From an uncultured Bacilli bacterium (GTDB lineage Bacteria; Bacillota_I; Bacilli_A; RF39; UBA660), in NCBI GenBank assembly GCA_910578855.1, contig CAJTRV010000001.1, forward strand, positions 55,081 to 119,080: a DNA stretch of 64,000 bases, read 5' to 3'. Shown piece by piece: positions 26,643-37,430 of the stretch. The position numbers and the translations under genes are program-made. Position 1 is the stretch's first letter. Each line of letters opens with the position of its first letter. The notes below the pieces were generated by a model. That model was not told the origin of the DNA, did no database searches, and saw only the letters and a program-made list of their open reading frames with translations.

Positions 26643-27536
26643 GTGGAACAATATATCTTAAAAGAAGAAAATGGGAATGTTATTACAGTTCGTGATGTTC
26701 AAAAGATTTTGTTGTCGATGCTGATCGATATTGATAAAATCTGTCGAAAACATGATATTCCCTATTTTTTAACAGCGGGTAGTTGTTTAGGGGCTGTTAG
26801 ACATCAAGGGTTTATTCCTTGGGATGATGATTTAGATATTGGGATGCTTTATGATGATTATTTAAAATTTATGAAAGTCTTAGAGACGGATTTACCGGAA
26901 GAATATGTATTTCAATGTTTTGATACCCATAAAGAATATAATGTGACGATTCCGTCAATGAAGATTCGAAAGAAAGGGACATTTGTCGAGGAGCGAAATG
27001 TATTATTAAATAATAAATGTCGTGATGGCAATGGTTTATTTATCGATGTCTTTGTTTATGATTTTGTATCAGAGAACAAGGTAATTGATTTTTGTAATCG
27101 GGTTCCAGAGCATTTATTAATGCCGGTGATCTGTTTATTTGAAAATTTACAAGTTAACCCAATTAAGTTAAAATCTTGTTATGTTGATCACGCCCGACAT
27201 TACGGGAAAAAGCATAGAGGTTCTTCGATGATTGGTATGGATCTCACCTGGACATATCGTAGTATTTTTAAACCATTTGTATATCGCTATGATACTATTT
27301 ATCCGGTTCAAAATGGAAATTTTGAAGGACATCAATTTCCGATTCCCCACGATCCTCATACTTTTTTGTGCACGGCGATTGGTCCAGATTATATGACACC
27401 ACCACCGAAGGATAAACGGATATCGAAACATATCTTAGATATTGCTCTTGATCCGGTTACAGCTTCCTTGAAAGAGGTGGCTTATTTACAAAAGTATCAT
27501 ATTAAGGAAAAAGCGGAACATTTAGAAGAAATATAA
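26643..27536 (+). CDS. LicD-family phosphotransferase
   Basis: The 297-residue product has the LicD signatures CRKHDIPYFLTAGSCLGAVRHQGFIPWDDDLDIGM (in two parts around residues 35-70), with the DDDLD metal-binding acidic motif and a downstream IDVFVYD. LicD enzymes move phosphocholine or related phospho-groups onto surface polysaccharides or teichoic acids; the substrate is unknown. I chose GTG 26643 because GGGTGAT precedes it; GTG 26631 is an alternative. A terminator overlaps its stop codon. Confidence 0.85.
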   Translation: MEQYILKEENGNVITVRDVQKILLSMLIDIDKICRKHDIPYFLTAGSCLGAVRHQGFIPWDDDLDIGMLYDDYLKFMKVLETDLPEEYVFQCFDTHKEYNVTIPSMKIRKKGTFVEERNVLLNNKCRDGNGLFIDVFVYDFVSENKVIDFCNRVPEHLLMPVICLFENLQVNPIKLKSCYVDHARHYGKKHRGSSMIGMDLTWTYRSIFKPFVYRYDTIYPVQNGNFEGHQFPIPHDPHTFLCTAIGPDYMTPPPKDKRISKHILDIALDPVTASLKEVAYLQKYHIKEKAEHLEEI

Positions 27537-27555
27537 TGGTAATATTTCTTTTTTT
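27527..27555 (+). terminator. Terminator overlapping the end of the LicD-family gene
   Basis: AGAAATAT (27527-27534) pairs with ATATTTCT (27542-27549), followed by seven Ts. Confidence 0.75.
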
Positions 27556-27625
27556 CTGTAAAGTTTTATAAAAAAAGCGGATAGATATTTTATTTTATGA
27601 TATGATGATAATAGGAGATGATAGT

Positions 27626-29134
27626 ATGCAGCCACTTGTATTGTGTATTTTAGATGGAGTAGGAATTCGTGAGGATCATCATGGGAATGCGTTTTATCAA
27701 GCACGTACTCCCCATTTTGATTATTTGTGGAATCGTTATCCCCATACCTTGATAGAAGCCAGTGGACCATTAGTAGGTCTTCCAGTCGGACAAATGGGGA
27801 ATAGTGAAGTTGGTCATATGAATATTGGGGCTGGGCGAATTGTATATCAACCGTTAGAGATGATTAACCAAGCCATTATGAAGCGAAATTTTTATGATAA
27901 TCAGGCCTTAATAGAGATCATGGAATATGTGAAACAACGTCAATCAAAGCTTCATTTATGTGGCCTTGTTAGTGATGGTGGTATTCATTCCCATATCAAT
28001 CATTTATTTGCCTGCTTAGAGCTTGCAAAACAACAAGGGGTAGATCAAGTATATATCCATGCCTTTCTAGATGGTCGTGATACGCTACCAAGCGTTGCTG
28101 ATACATTTATTGAACAGTTAGAAACTAAAATGACTGAGCTTGGAATTGGAAAAATTGCTACCATTGCTGGACGTTATTATGCGATGGATCGAGATAATCG
28201 TTGGGATCGCGTTTGTAAAGCGTATAAGAATATGACCCAGGGAAGTGGACCAGTTATTACCGATATTAAGGAAACTTTAAAACAGGGTTACGAACAGGGA
28301 ATTGGTGATGAGTTTGTCGAGCCAATGGTGGTTGACCCAGAAGGTCTTATTCAGGATCATGATGGTATCATTTGTTTTAATTTTAGGCCTGACCGGCTTC
28401 GAGAACTGTTCAGTGCTTTTACCAATCCGACTTTTTCTGGCTTTGAGCGAACGATGTTATCAGATATTTCTTTGGTTACTATGATGCCTGTTAGTGATGA
28501 GGTTATTTGTAGCAATGCCTATCCTTTACAGGAATTGGATAATACCTTAGGGGAGTATTTGAGTAAACAAGGGAAAACACAATTGCGGATTGCCGAAACA
28601 GAAAAATATGCGCATGTAACGTATTTCTTTGATGGAGGTGAGGAACATGAATGGCCAGGTGCCAAACGAATTTTGATTCCTTCACCTAAGGTTGCTACTT
28701 ATGATTTAAAGCCAAGCATGAGTGCATATGAAATTACAGATGTGTTGCAACAAGAATTGATGACTGGAGCATATGATGTGGTAATTTTAAATTATGCCAA
28801 TGGTGATATGGTAGGACATACGGGTGATTTTGCAGCAACGATGAAAGCAATGGAAACAGTTGATGCATGTCTTGGTAAATTGTATCAGATAGTAGAGTCG
28901 TTACATGGAACCTTGGTTGTGTTAGCTGATCATGGGAACTGTGATAAAATGCTTGATCATGAAAACAATATTATTACTAGTCATACAACGAGTAAAGTAC
29001 CATTTATTATTACGAGAGATCATATAACATTACAGGAAGGAAAACTAGGTGATGTTGCGCCTACTTTATTAGCACTACTAGGAATGGAAATTCCAAACGA
29101 AATGACTGGTAATAATTTAATCCAGGGAGAGTAG
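27626..29134 (+). CDS. gpmI: 2,3-bisphosphoglycerate-independent phosphoglycerate mutase
   Basis: Interconverts 3- and 2-phosphoglycerate with two Mn ions. The 502-residue alkaline-phosphatase-superfamily protein has Asp10, the nucleophile Ser60 in MGNSEVGHMNIGAG, HAFLDGRDT, FNFRPDR and ADHGNCDKM. ATG 27626 follows ATAGGAGATGATAGT. It adds the mutase step to gap, pgk and tpiA in this region. Confidence 0.97.
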   Translation: MQPLVLCILDGVGIREDHHGNAFYQARTPHFDYLWNRYPHTLIEASGPLVGLPVGQMGNSEVGHMNIGAGRIVYQPLEMINQAIMKRNFYDNQALIEIMEYVKQRQSKLHLCGLVSDGGIHSHINHLFACLELAKQQGVDQVYIHAFLDGRDTLPSVADTFIEQLETKMTELGIGKIATIAGRYYAMDRDNRWDRVCKAYKNMTQGSGPVITDIKETLKQGYEQGIGDEFVEPMVVDPEGLIQDHDGIICFNFRPDRLRELFSAFTNPTFSGFERTMLSDISLVTMMPVSDEVICSNAYPLQELDNTLGEYLSKQGKTQLRIAETEKYAHVTYFFDGGEEHEWPGAKRILIPSPKVATYDLKPSMSAYEITDVLQQELMTGAYDVVILNYANGDMVGHTGDFAATMKAMETVDACLGKLYQIVESLHGTLVVLADHGNCDKMLDHENNIITSHTTSKVPFIITRDHITLQEGKLGDVAPTLLALLGMEIPNEMTGNNLIQGE

Positions 29135-29152
29135 ATCTTATAATAGTAATGA

Positions 29153-29181
29153 TTGAAAAAAAGAGATGAGTATTATATAAT
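29153..29181 (+). promoter_or_regulatory. Promoter of the pseudopilin gene at 29217
   Basis: TTGAAA (29153-29158) and TATAAT (29176-29181) with a 17-base spacer. Confidence 0.75.
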
Positions 29182-29216
29182 GATGGTAATTAATCATAAG
29201 GTAGTTGGAGGCGACG

Positions 29217-30212
29217 ATGAGGAAAAATGGATTTACACTGATTGAATTATTGGGGACAATTGTAATTTTAGGACTAATTGCTTTGATTGCAACCCCGCCA
29301 GTTATTAACCAAATTAAGAATAGTAAAAAGAAAGTAGCGGATGCGACATTGCGGGTAATATATTCCGCTGGTGAGAGTTATATTAAAGAAAATAAGAATT
29401 CATATTCGTTAGACAATGGTACAAAAATTTGTCTTAGTATTCAACAGTTATCTGATGAAGGGAAAATAAAAGATAGTTTTATAAAGCAACAAAATTTGCG
29501 TTATAATCAAACATTGTCTTTTACTGTTGGAGCACAAGAAAAATTGACCTATGATTTAAAGTTATATGATGATGGCTGTCAGGCGACATCAACGTCGTTA
29601 GTTAGTAGAGGATTGGATGTTTATTTTAATCCAATTGATGGGGTTTCATGTAAAAGCGGTTATCATTGGACACCAACGAATCCTAGTACCAATTGTTATC
29701 GGTGGTATGTATTAGCCACTAGTCCAGATGGGTTTGAAGAAGTGGAACTGATTTTAGATCATGAGATTACTACTGTTCTACCTTGGTCGGGAACTTCTCT
29801 TAATGTCTCTGGACCTGATCGGGTTCTTCAACAATTACGACAATTAACCCAGTCATATCAAAATGTAATTCCTTATACGAAGGCTGATACGGTTGTAAGA
29901 CCAGTTACTGGGAATTATCGTTATACGATTTCTTATGAGGGTGAGAAAGCGCGGTTAATTGGTGCTGAAGAGTTAGCCAGTATTTCAGATATTCCTTGGC
30001 GTAACGGAATGGTGGCAGAGGAGAAATCTGTTAATAGATGGTTAAAACCTACTGGAAGTTATTGGACTGATACCGCTTATAAAGAAAGTACCAATGAGGC
30101 ATACCGAGTAAACAGTCAAGGCTTGATTCAAAAATATGATGTTAAAGATACGAGTGAGAATGTAGGAATTCGTCCGATTATAAAAATCTATAAGAAGTAT
30201 TTGCGCACTTAA
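29217..30212 (+). CDS. Large pseudopilin-like protein (331 residues)
   Basis: Starts with a short basic leader and G-FTLIELLGTI (Gly5 cleavage, Glu at +5), followed by a hydrophobic helix to about residue 28. The mature part is about 300 residues, far larger than a normal pseudopilin, with four cysteines and Trp-rich segments (YHWTPTNPSTNCYRWYV) that resemble the C-terminal region of neighbouring surface-type proteins. ATG 29217 follows TTGGAGGCG. The product may be a minor, tip-type pilin; the function is not known. Confidence 0.8.
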   Translation: MRKNGFTLIELLGTIVILGLIALIATPPVINQIKNSKKKVADATLRVIYSAGESYIKENKNSYSLDNGTKICLSIQQLSDEGKIKDSFIKQQNLRYNQTLSFTVGAQEKLTYDLKLYDDGCQATSTSLVSRGLDVYFNPIDGVSCKSGYHWTPTNPSTNCYRWYVLATSPDGFEEVELILDHEITTVLPWSGTSLNVSGPDRVLQQLRQLTQSYQNVIPYTKADTVVRPVTGNYRYTISYEGEKARLIGAEELASISDIPWRNGMVAEEKSVNRWLKPTGSYWTDTAYKESTNEAYRVNSQGLIQKYDVKDTSENVGIRPIIKIYKKYLRT

Positions 30213-30317
30213 GATTAATACTTGCCTTAAGACATTAACTTTTGCCTGAATAGAAATACATGATGTATGAGAAAAAATAAAAGATTTACAGTATGTCAGA
30301 CATATTGTACTTACTTT

Positions 30318-30340
30318 AGAGTGGTTTTCACTCTTTTTCT
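30318..30340 (+). terminator. Terminator after the 331-residue pseudopilin gene
   Basis: AGAGTG (30318-30323) pairs with CACTCT (30329-30334) and a T-rich tail follows. Confidence 0.7.
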
Positions 30341-30369
30341 TTGAACGATATTATAAAATGTGTTAAAAT
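30341..30369 (+). promoter_or_regulatory. Promoter of the 532-residue pseudopilin gene
   Basis: TTGAAC (30341-30346) and TAAAAT (30364-30369) with a 17-base spacer, right after the terminator. Confidence 0.7.
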
Positions 30370-30398
30370 AAAATTGAAATTAAGATAGGAGGGACCAC

Positions 30399-31997
30399 GT
30401 GAGAATGAATAATAAAGGGTTTTCATTTGTAGAAATGATGACTGTCTGTGTTATTTTATGTGTACTAGTTGTTGCCTCCTATCCGGTGATCATCAGGACA
30501 CTAAAACAATCAAAAACTTCTTTATATAAGGAAAATGTCAAAGAGTTAGAACGAGCGGGAATTGCCTGGGCGACAGAACATGCGAGTAATTTACCAGATG
30601 ATCAAACGGATGCTCGGTTTATGACCATTAAGCAATTACACAAATTGGGTTATCTTCCACGGGAACAAATTATTGATCCTAGAAATGATGATGAATATAT
30701 GAGTGGATGTATTGTCATTCAGAAAGATAAACAACAACAGTATCAGGCTAAATTTACAGAACAAGTGTGTAATGAAGCAGGAAAGCAGTATCGACCAAAG
30801 ATTCAAGTGGTCGAAGCAGGAAGTAGTACCTATGAAGTAAATTCCAATACGCCATATGAGATGCCTGTTGTGACCGCGACTTCTATAAGAGGAGAAGAAT
30901 TGGCTGTTTCTTATCCAGTAATTAAAAAGGATGGAGCACTGACAACCTATGTCGAAGGAACGGAAGTAGGATCAACGTATACATTATTATATAGTGTGAA
31001 AGATCCAGTAAATGGGCTTGAAGCAACAAAGACATTGACAGTTAAAATAGTTGATCGCAAAGCGCCAGAGATCACTGTATTAGGGCAAATGACGGGTTTT
31101 ACAGAAGAGATTGCACTTGGTACGAGGTATGAGATACCTGAGGCTAAGGTCAATGATAATAGTCATGGAAAAGTAACATTAGCTGTTTCGACCAATTTAA
31201 ATACGCATTTGCTTGGTGATTATGAAATTGTCTATACTGCTACGGATGCGAGTGATAATTTGGGGATTTTTGTTTTGAACGTAAAAGTTAGAAATGATAC
31301 ATTATTACCAGAAAATCAAATTATTATTGATAATGCTAAGGTATTGCCGGGGTCCGGGAAACTGGTTAAGCATGGTAATAGTACCTATGTTTTTACTGGT
31401 GCCGATCCTAATAATTATCTAAAAATAGCCAATACAGTTTATCGTATTATGCGAATTGATCATAACGGAATTAAAGTAATTCGTGATCAACCGGTAACGA
31501 ATATGAGCTTTAGTGAACAAAACGGTGTGCGGTTTGATGGGACAGGAGTAAATCAGTATTTGAATGGACCATACCTGGAAACACTCGCTTCTGATCAAAC
31601 ATATCTGAATAAGCGAATCTGGAATGTTGGTTCTTTAGATCTTTCTAGGTTAAAATCTATAGATCAGCTTCAAAGAGAAGAAACTCGTTATCAGACAACC
31701 AAGTCATATTATATTAGTCTTCCGACTATCTCGGACTATATCATGGCATCTAGTAGTAAAACTTGTTCGGTAAATGGGGAACATTGTCAAGATAATTATC
31801 TATTAAAGAAGACTCCGTATTGGACAAGGATACCAGTCTTTGAGCAGAAACTGATATATCAGATTCAAGGGGATGGAGTAGTGACCGCAATGACGCCATC
31901 TACTAAGGCTGATCTTTATCCAGTGATGTATTTGAAAGGATATAAGACATTGATGGGAACTGGAACAAAGAATGATCCATATATTATTCAAGGATAA
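30399..31997 (+). CDS. Large pseudopilin-like protein with Ig-like domains (532 residues)
   Basis: The N terminus KG-FSFVEMMTV keeps the class III cleavage signature (Glu at +5), then a hydrophobic helix to about residue 31. A helical stalk and pilin-like head follow to about 130. Two beta-rich, Ig-like repeats come next (about 140-300; the second contains LGDYEIVYTATDASDN, typical of HYR/DUF5011-type surface repeats), and then a C-terminal domain of about 210 residues. GTG 30399 is six bases after AGGAGG; ATG 30405 is the alternative. It probably displays an adhesion or sensor domain at a pilus tip; that is inference. Confidence 0.8.
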   Translation: MRMNNKGFSFVEMMTVCVILCVLVVASYPVIIRTLKQSKTSLYKENVKELERAGIAWATEHASNLPDDQTDARFMTIKQLHKLGYLPREQIIDPRNDDEYMSGCIVIQKDKQQQYQAKFTEQVCNEAGKQYRPKIQVVEAGSSTYEVNSNTPYEMPVVTATSIRGEELAVSYPVIKKDGALTTYVEGTEVGSTYTLLYSVKDPVNGLEATKTLTVKIVDRKAPEITVLGQMTGFTEEIALGTRYEIPEAKVNDNSHGKVTLAVSTNLNTHLLGDYEIVYTATDASDNLGIFVLNVKVRNDTLLPENQIIIDNAKVLPGSGKLVKHGNSTYVFTGADPNNYLKIANTVYRIMRIDHNGIKVIRDQPVTNMSFSEQNGVRFDGTGVNQYLNGPYLETLASDQTYLNKRIWNVGSLDLSRLKSIDQLQREETRYQTTKSYYISLPTISDYIMASSSKTCSVNGEHCQDNYLLKKTPYWTRIPVFEQKLIYQIQGDGVVTAMTPSTKADLYPVMYLKGYKTLMGTGTKNDPYIIQG

Positions 31998-32015
31998 GTA
32001 GTTATTTAACGGAAA

Positions 32016-32043
32016 GGAATTCTGATTTAAGAATTCTTTTTCT
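32016..32043 (+). terminator. Terminator of the 532-residue pseudopilin gene
   Basis: GGAATTCT (32016-32023) pairs with AGAATTCT (32030-32037), followed by a T run. Confidence 0.8.
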
Positions 32044-32064
32044 ATCTTCTAACAATATGCTTGG

Positions 32065-32093
32065 TTGATAAAACAGGATATTTATATTATAAT
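32065..32093 (+). promoter_or_regulatory. Promoter upstream of the gene at 32154 and dusB
   Basis: TTGATA (32065-32070) and TATAAT (32088-32093) with a 17-base spacer. Confidence 0.75.
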
Positions 32094-32153
32094 AATGATA
32101 TTGTTTTGTCTACCAAATAACAGATAGCAAGAGTAGAATGACTAGAGGAAGCT

Positions 32154-32585
32154 ATGAATTGTTGGAATGACGTAGTTGGTATCTCAGAAGTAACGAAGCT
32201 GTTTGGTGAACCTATTTCGTTTCATGATGCTGAAGTAGTTGATGTGAAATACGATGGAAGTGATTGTTATTTACAAATTGATTGTCGTGGTTTAATCAGA
32301 ACAAGAGAGGTATTTGACGAACGATATAAGATGTTTCAAAATGTCATTATAGAAATGAAGTTCTCCGATGTCGATAAATTTCAAATTGATGGGGGATATG
32401 GTGATATCGATGAACTATATCTTGATGAAGTAGACAATATCTTTATTGTGACGATGAAAAGTTGTGGTCTAACGTTTAGGTGTAACCAAATTACGATAAC
32501 AAAGGTAACCGTTAAAACGAATCAACCGCATCCTAATGCGGCTCATAATCGGTTATTGGATGCTTACTTAAAATCGGATTTATAA
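32154..32585 (+). CDS. Small 143-residue protein, Imm50-like pattern
   Basis: Beta-rich protein with an early FGEPISFHDAEVVDV segment and a late GLTFRCNQITI strand, a layout I associate with the Imm50 family of small immunity-type proteins and related uncharacterised domains. No toxin gene is adjacent. The ATG follows AGAGGAA and the gene has its own promoter; dusB follows after 28 bases. The family call is tentative. Confidence 0.55.
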   Translation: MNCWNDVVGISEVTKLFGEPISFHDAEVVDVKYDGSDCYLQIDCRGLIRTREVFDERYKMFQNVIIEMKFSDVDKFQIDGGYGDIDELYLDEVDNIFIVTMKSCGLTFRCNQITITKVTVKTNQPHPNAAHNRLLDAYLKSDL

Positions 32586-32613
32586 TATTTTTATTAGGTA
32601 AAGGGGGAATAGA

Positions 32614-33603
32614 ATGGAATGGAAGATAGGAAACAGGACGATTGCAAATCAAGTCGTATTAGCGCCCATGGCTGGGGTATCCAATCCAGCTTATATGAAA
32701 ATTTGCGCAGAGATGGGCGTTGGGTATGCGATTACTGAATTGATCAGTGCTGAAGCGCTCGTTCGAGATAATCAGAAAACCTTTGATATGCTAAAAGGGA
32801 TTGCGTCATTACCAATTCCAGTCGCTGTTCAACTATTTGGAGCGCAACCAGAAACATTAGCTAAGGCAGCAAAAATTATTACAGATTTATATCCGAATGT
32901 TTTGATCGATCTTAATATGGGGTGTCCCGTTCCTAAGGTGGCGGTTCGCGCTCAAGCGGGAAGTGGTTTACTAAAAGATCCAGCGAAAGTAAAAGCGATT
33001 GTCGAAGCTGTGGTAGCGGCAGTTTCTGTTCCGGTAACTGTCAAGATTCGTAGTGGTTGGGACAAGGAATCTATTAACGCAGTTACAATTGCGCAGATTT
33101 GTGAAGAAGCAGGTGCGAAGGCGATTGCCATTCATGGGCGTACACGGGCCCAAGGATATCAGGGATGTGTTGATTTAACCATTATAAAACAAGTAAAAGA
33201 TGCCGTATCCATTCCCGTTATTGGTAATGGTGATATTAAAACTTGCTATGATGCCAAACAGATGATGGATATTACCGGCTGTGATGCGGTGATGATTGGA
33301 CGTGCGACCTTAGGAAATCCTTGGTTAATTCGTGATTGTGTTACTTATTTAGAAACTGGATGTGAACCAAAACCGGTATCGATTTCTGAACGAATTACGA
33401 TGATTTTGAAACATTTGGATTATTTATTGCTTACCAAACCTGAGAAAGTTGCGATATTAGAAATGCGAAGTCATGCTGCATGGTATTTAAAAGGACTTCC
33501 TCATAACGGAGAAGTACGGCAACAGATTATGCAACTTACGAGTAAAAAGGCATTGCAATCTTGTTTAGAACAATATAGAAAAGAGGTTGAATATGAAGGC
33601 TGA
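32614..33603 (+). CDS. dusB: tRNA-dihydrouridine synthase
   Basis: FMN-dependent enzyme that reduces uridines in the tRNA D-loop. The 329-residue barrel has VLAPMAGVSN at the N terminus, the catalytic Cys in NMGCPVPKV (about residue 110), KIRSGW, and the FMN-phosphate motifs HGRTRAQGY and GNGDI. The start follows AAAGGGGGAATAG. It overlaps the RDD gene by eleven bases and leads a run ending with lysS, a common neighbour of dus genes in Firmicutes. Confidence 0.95.
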   Translation: MEWKIGNRTIANQVVLAPMAGVSNPAYMKICAEMGVGYAITELISAEALVRDNQKTFDMLKGIASLPIPVAVQLFGAQPETLAKAAKIITDLYPNVLIDLNMGCPVPKVAVRAQAGSGLLKDPAKVKAIVEAVVAAVSVPVTVKIRSGWDKESINAVTIAQICEEAGAKAIAIHGRTRAQGYQGCVDLTIIKQVKDAVSIPVIGNGDIKTCYDAKQMMDITGCDAVMIGRATLGNPWLIRDCVTYLETGCEPKPVSISERITMILKHLDYLLLTKPEKVAILEMRSHAAWYLKGLPHNGEVRQQIMQLTSKKALQSCLEQYRKEVEYEG

Positions 33604-34186
33604 AGGGTTAAAAAATAGAGCACTCGCCTATTTAATTGATATGCTCTTATTTATCATTGTTATCCTGATTTGTACAACCTTTTTAAAATCAAATCAGAAT
33701 GTGGCTGTGTTAAATTTAGAGTTAGATACGATCAATGAACTTGCGCTTAATCATGAGATTAGTATCAATACGTATCTCAATCGTTATGCCGATATTATGC
33801 ATAACTTAGATCAAGAAAAGGTCATGATTAATCTAATTAATTGTATCTTTATTATGGGATACTTTGTTATGCTTCCTTATTTTTTTGAAGGAAGGACCCT
33901 TGGGAAAAAAATATTAGGCTTGAAAGTAAAGCGTCGTGATGGGGAATTATTGATGCTGTCTGATTTAATCATTCGTAATTTGATAATCAATGGTTTAGGA
34001 TTTATGTTAATTTCCCTCTGTATTCTCTATATTGCGCCTAGTATGATTTATTTTATAATCGCAACATTATTGGGAATATTACAGATTTTACTAGTCATAG
34101 TCAGTGTTTTTATGGTAATATATAGAAAAGACAACCGCGGTCTACATGATGTTTTAAGTGAGACCATGGTTGTTCGTGAGAAATAG
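33593..34186 (+). CDS. RDD-family membrane protein
   Basis: The 197-residue membrane protein begins with the RDD-type segment RALAYLIDMLLF (the Arg and first Asp of the family name) and has about four hydrophobic helices, with GRTLGKKILGLKV (about residues 100-112), a conserved RDD feature, between the second and third. Role unknown. The ATG lies inside the dusB end, with AAAGAGGTTG upstream, and lysS follows 18 bases later. Confidence 0.8.
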   Translation: MKAEGLKNRALAYLIDMLLFIIVILICTTFLKSNQNVAVLNLELDTINELALNHEISINTYLNRYADIMHNLDQEKVMINLINCIFIMGYFVMLPYFFEGRTLGKKILGLKVKRRDGELLMLSDLIIRNLIINGLGFMLISLCILYIAPSMIYFIIATLLGILQILLVIVSVFMVIYRKDNRGLHDVLSETMVVREK

Positions 34187-35682
<1,496 letters not shown>

Positions 35683-35683
<1 letters not shown>

Positions 35684-36213
35684 TGCAGTTATATGTATTA
35701 AGACACGGACAAACGGATGGTAATATCGTCCAAATGATGCAGGGAAGTAGGGATATTGAACTCAATGATACCGGGAGGGCGCAAGCACGACATGCTCGCG
35801 AGGTTTTAAAACAGATTCCGATCGATCTCATCATTTGTTCGCCAAAGAAGCGGACTCGTGAAACAGCTGCACTCGCTTGTCCTGGTGTTCCCATTATTTA
35901 TGATCAGCGGTTACGGAGCCGGGAACATGGGGAATTTGAAGGACTTAGTCGGGAACAAGTAAATTTAAAAGAATATTGGAATATTAGGGAAAATAAACAG
36001 TATGAGCGGGCCGAATCGGTCCAGGATCTCTACCAGCGAGTGGTCTCTTTGATTGGAGAAATCAAACAAAAATATACTGACAAGACAATCTTACTCGTTA
36101 CCCATAGCGGGATTGCGAGAATTTTATATTATTATATTCATGGAATTCCCAGTGATGGGGATTTAACTGGTTATGAGTCTGTAAATGCAAGTATTGAGCA
36201 TTATGAAATATAA
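35683..36213 (+). CDS. Histidine-phosphatase family protein
   Basis: The 176-residue product has the phosphoglycerate-mutase-like signature VLRHGQTDGN (catalytic His8), the RTRETA segment and the second His in VTHSGIARI. Such proteins are phosphatases for sugar phosphates, nucleotides or other small substrates; the substrate cannot be told from sequence. It begins with GTG overlapping the lysS stop by one base, so it is translationally coupled to lysS, and it is followed by ackA. Confidence 0.88.
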
Positions 36214-36234
36214 AAACAGGAAAGAGGAGAAACT

Positions 36235-37413
36235 ATGAAAATATTATCAGTTAACTGTGGTAGTTCATCTTTGAAATTTCAAGCATATGAAATGCCAGAA
36301 GAAAAGGTGTTAATTCAAGGATTATTTGAACGAATTGGAATTGATGGTAGTTGTTATACGATAACGATTAATGGTGAGAAAACGACCAAAGAGGTTGATT
36401 TACCTGATCATCAAGTGGCAGTCGATTATTTAACCAAAGAGTTATTAGAAAATAAGGTCGTGTCATCATTGGATGAAATCGAAGGGGTTGGTCACCGAGT
36501 GGTGGCTGGTGGAGACCAATTCGATCGTACCACTGTTATTAACGACGAAGTATTACAGGCGATCGATGCCTTAAGTAAACTTGCACCACTTCATAATCCA
36601 GCAGCAGTTATTGGAATTAAAGCCTTTCAAAAAGCGATTCCAAATGCGATTGCAACTGCTGTATTTGATACCGCTTTCCATCAGACAATGCCAAAGGAGA
36701 ATTATCTATATCCTGTACCAATGAACTGGTATACAGAGTATGCGGTAAGAAGATATGGGGCCCATGGTACAAGTCATCAATATATTTCAGAACGTGTGAA
36801 TGAAATTTTAGGACGAAAAGATACCAAAGTAATTACTTGTCACGTTGGAAATGGTGGCTCTATTAGTGCTGTTTTGAATGGAAAATGTATCAATACATCA
36901 ATGGGATTTACGCCGAATGCTGGAATTATGATGGGAAGTCGAAGTGGTGATATCGATGTAACACTTGCAACTTATATGATGGAACAAACGGGAATGTCAC
37001 CGAAAGAGATTGATCATGCATTAAATAAAGAAAGTGGTTTATTAGCGGTGAGTGGAATAAGTAGTGATGCCCGTGATATTGAAGCGGGGATTAATGAAGG
37101 AAACGAAAACTGTAAATTAGCTCAAAAAATGTATGTGAATCGCATTCGTGACTATATTGCCAAATATTATGTTGAGCTTGGTGGTTGTGATGCAATTGTC
37201 TTTACAGCTGGTTTAGGAGAAAATTCTATTTTAACACGAAAACAAATTATGAATGCCTTAGCACCACTTGGAGTTGTATTAGATGAAAAAGCCAACGAAA
37301 TTCGCGGTGTGGAAGCCTTAGTCAGTGCCAAAGACTCTAGTATCCCATGTTATGTGATTCCAACTGATGAAGAAGTAATGATTGCTAGAGATACATATGC
37401 GCTTGCCAAATAA
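36235..37413 (+). CDS. ackA: Acetate kinase
   Basis: Converts acetyl phosphate and ADP to acetate and ATP. The 392-residue protein has the ASKHA start SVNCGSSSLKFQ, FDTAFHQTMP, HLGNGGS-type HVGNGGSI and the C-terminal FTAGLGENS. The start follows AAAGAGGAGA. No phosphotransacetylase gene is in the window. It is flanked by a phosphatase and nrnA in the same direction. Confidence 0.98.
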   Translation: MKILSVNCGSSSLKFQAYEMPEEKVLIQGLFERIGIDGSCYTITINGEKTTKEVDLPDHQVAVDYLTKELLENKVVSSLDEIEGVGHRVVAGGDQFDRTTVINDEVLQAIDALSKLAPLHNPAAVIGIKAFQKAIPNAIATAVFDTAFHQTMPKENYLYPVPMNWYTEYAVRRYGAHGTSHQYISERVNEILGRKDTKVITCHVGNGGSISAVLNGKCINTSMGFTPNAGIMMGSRSGDIDVTLATYMMEQTGMSPKEIDHALNKESGLLAVSGISSDARDIEAGINEGNENCKLAQKMYVNRIRDYIAKYYVELGGCDAIVFTAGLGENSILTRKQIMNALAPLGVVLDEKANEIRGVEALVSAKDSSIPCYVIPTDEEVMIARDTYALAK

Positions 37414-37430
37414 TAGAAAGTGTGAATAGG

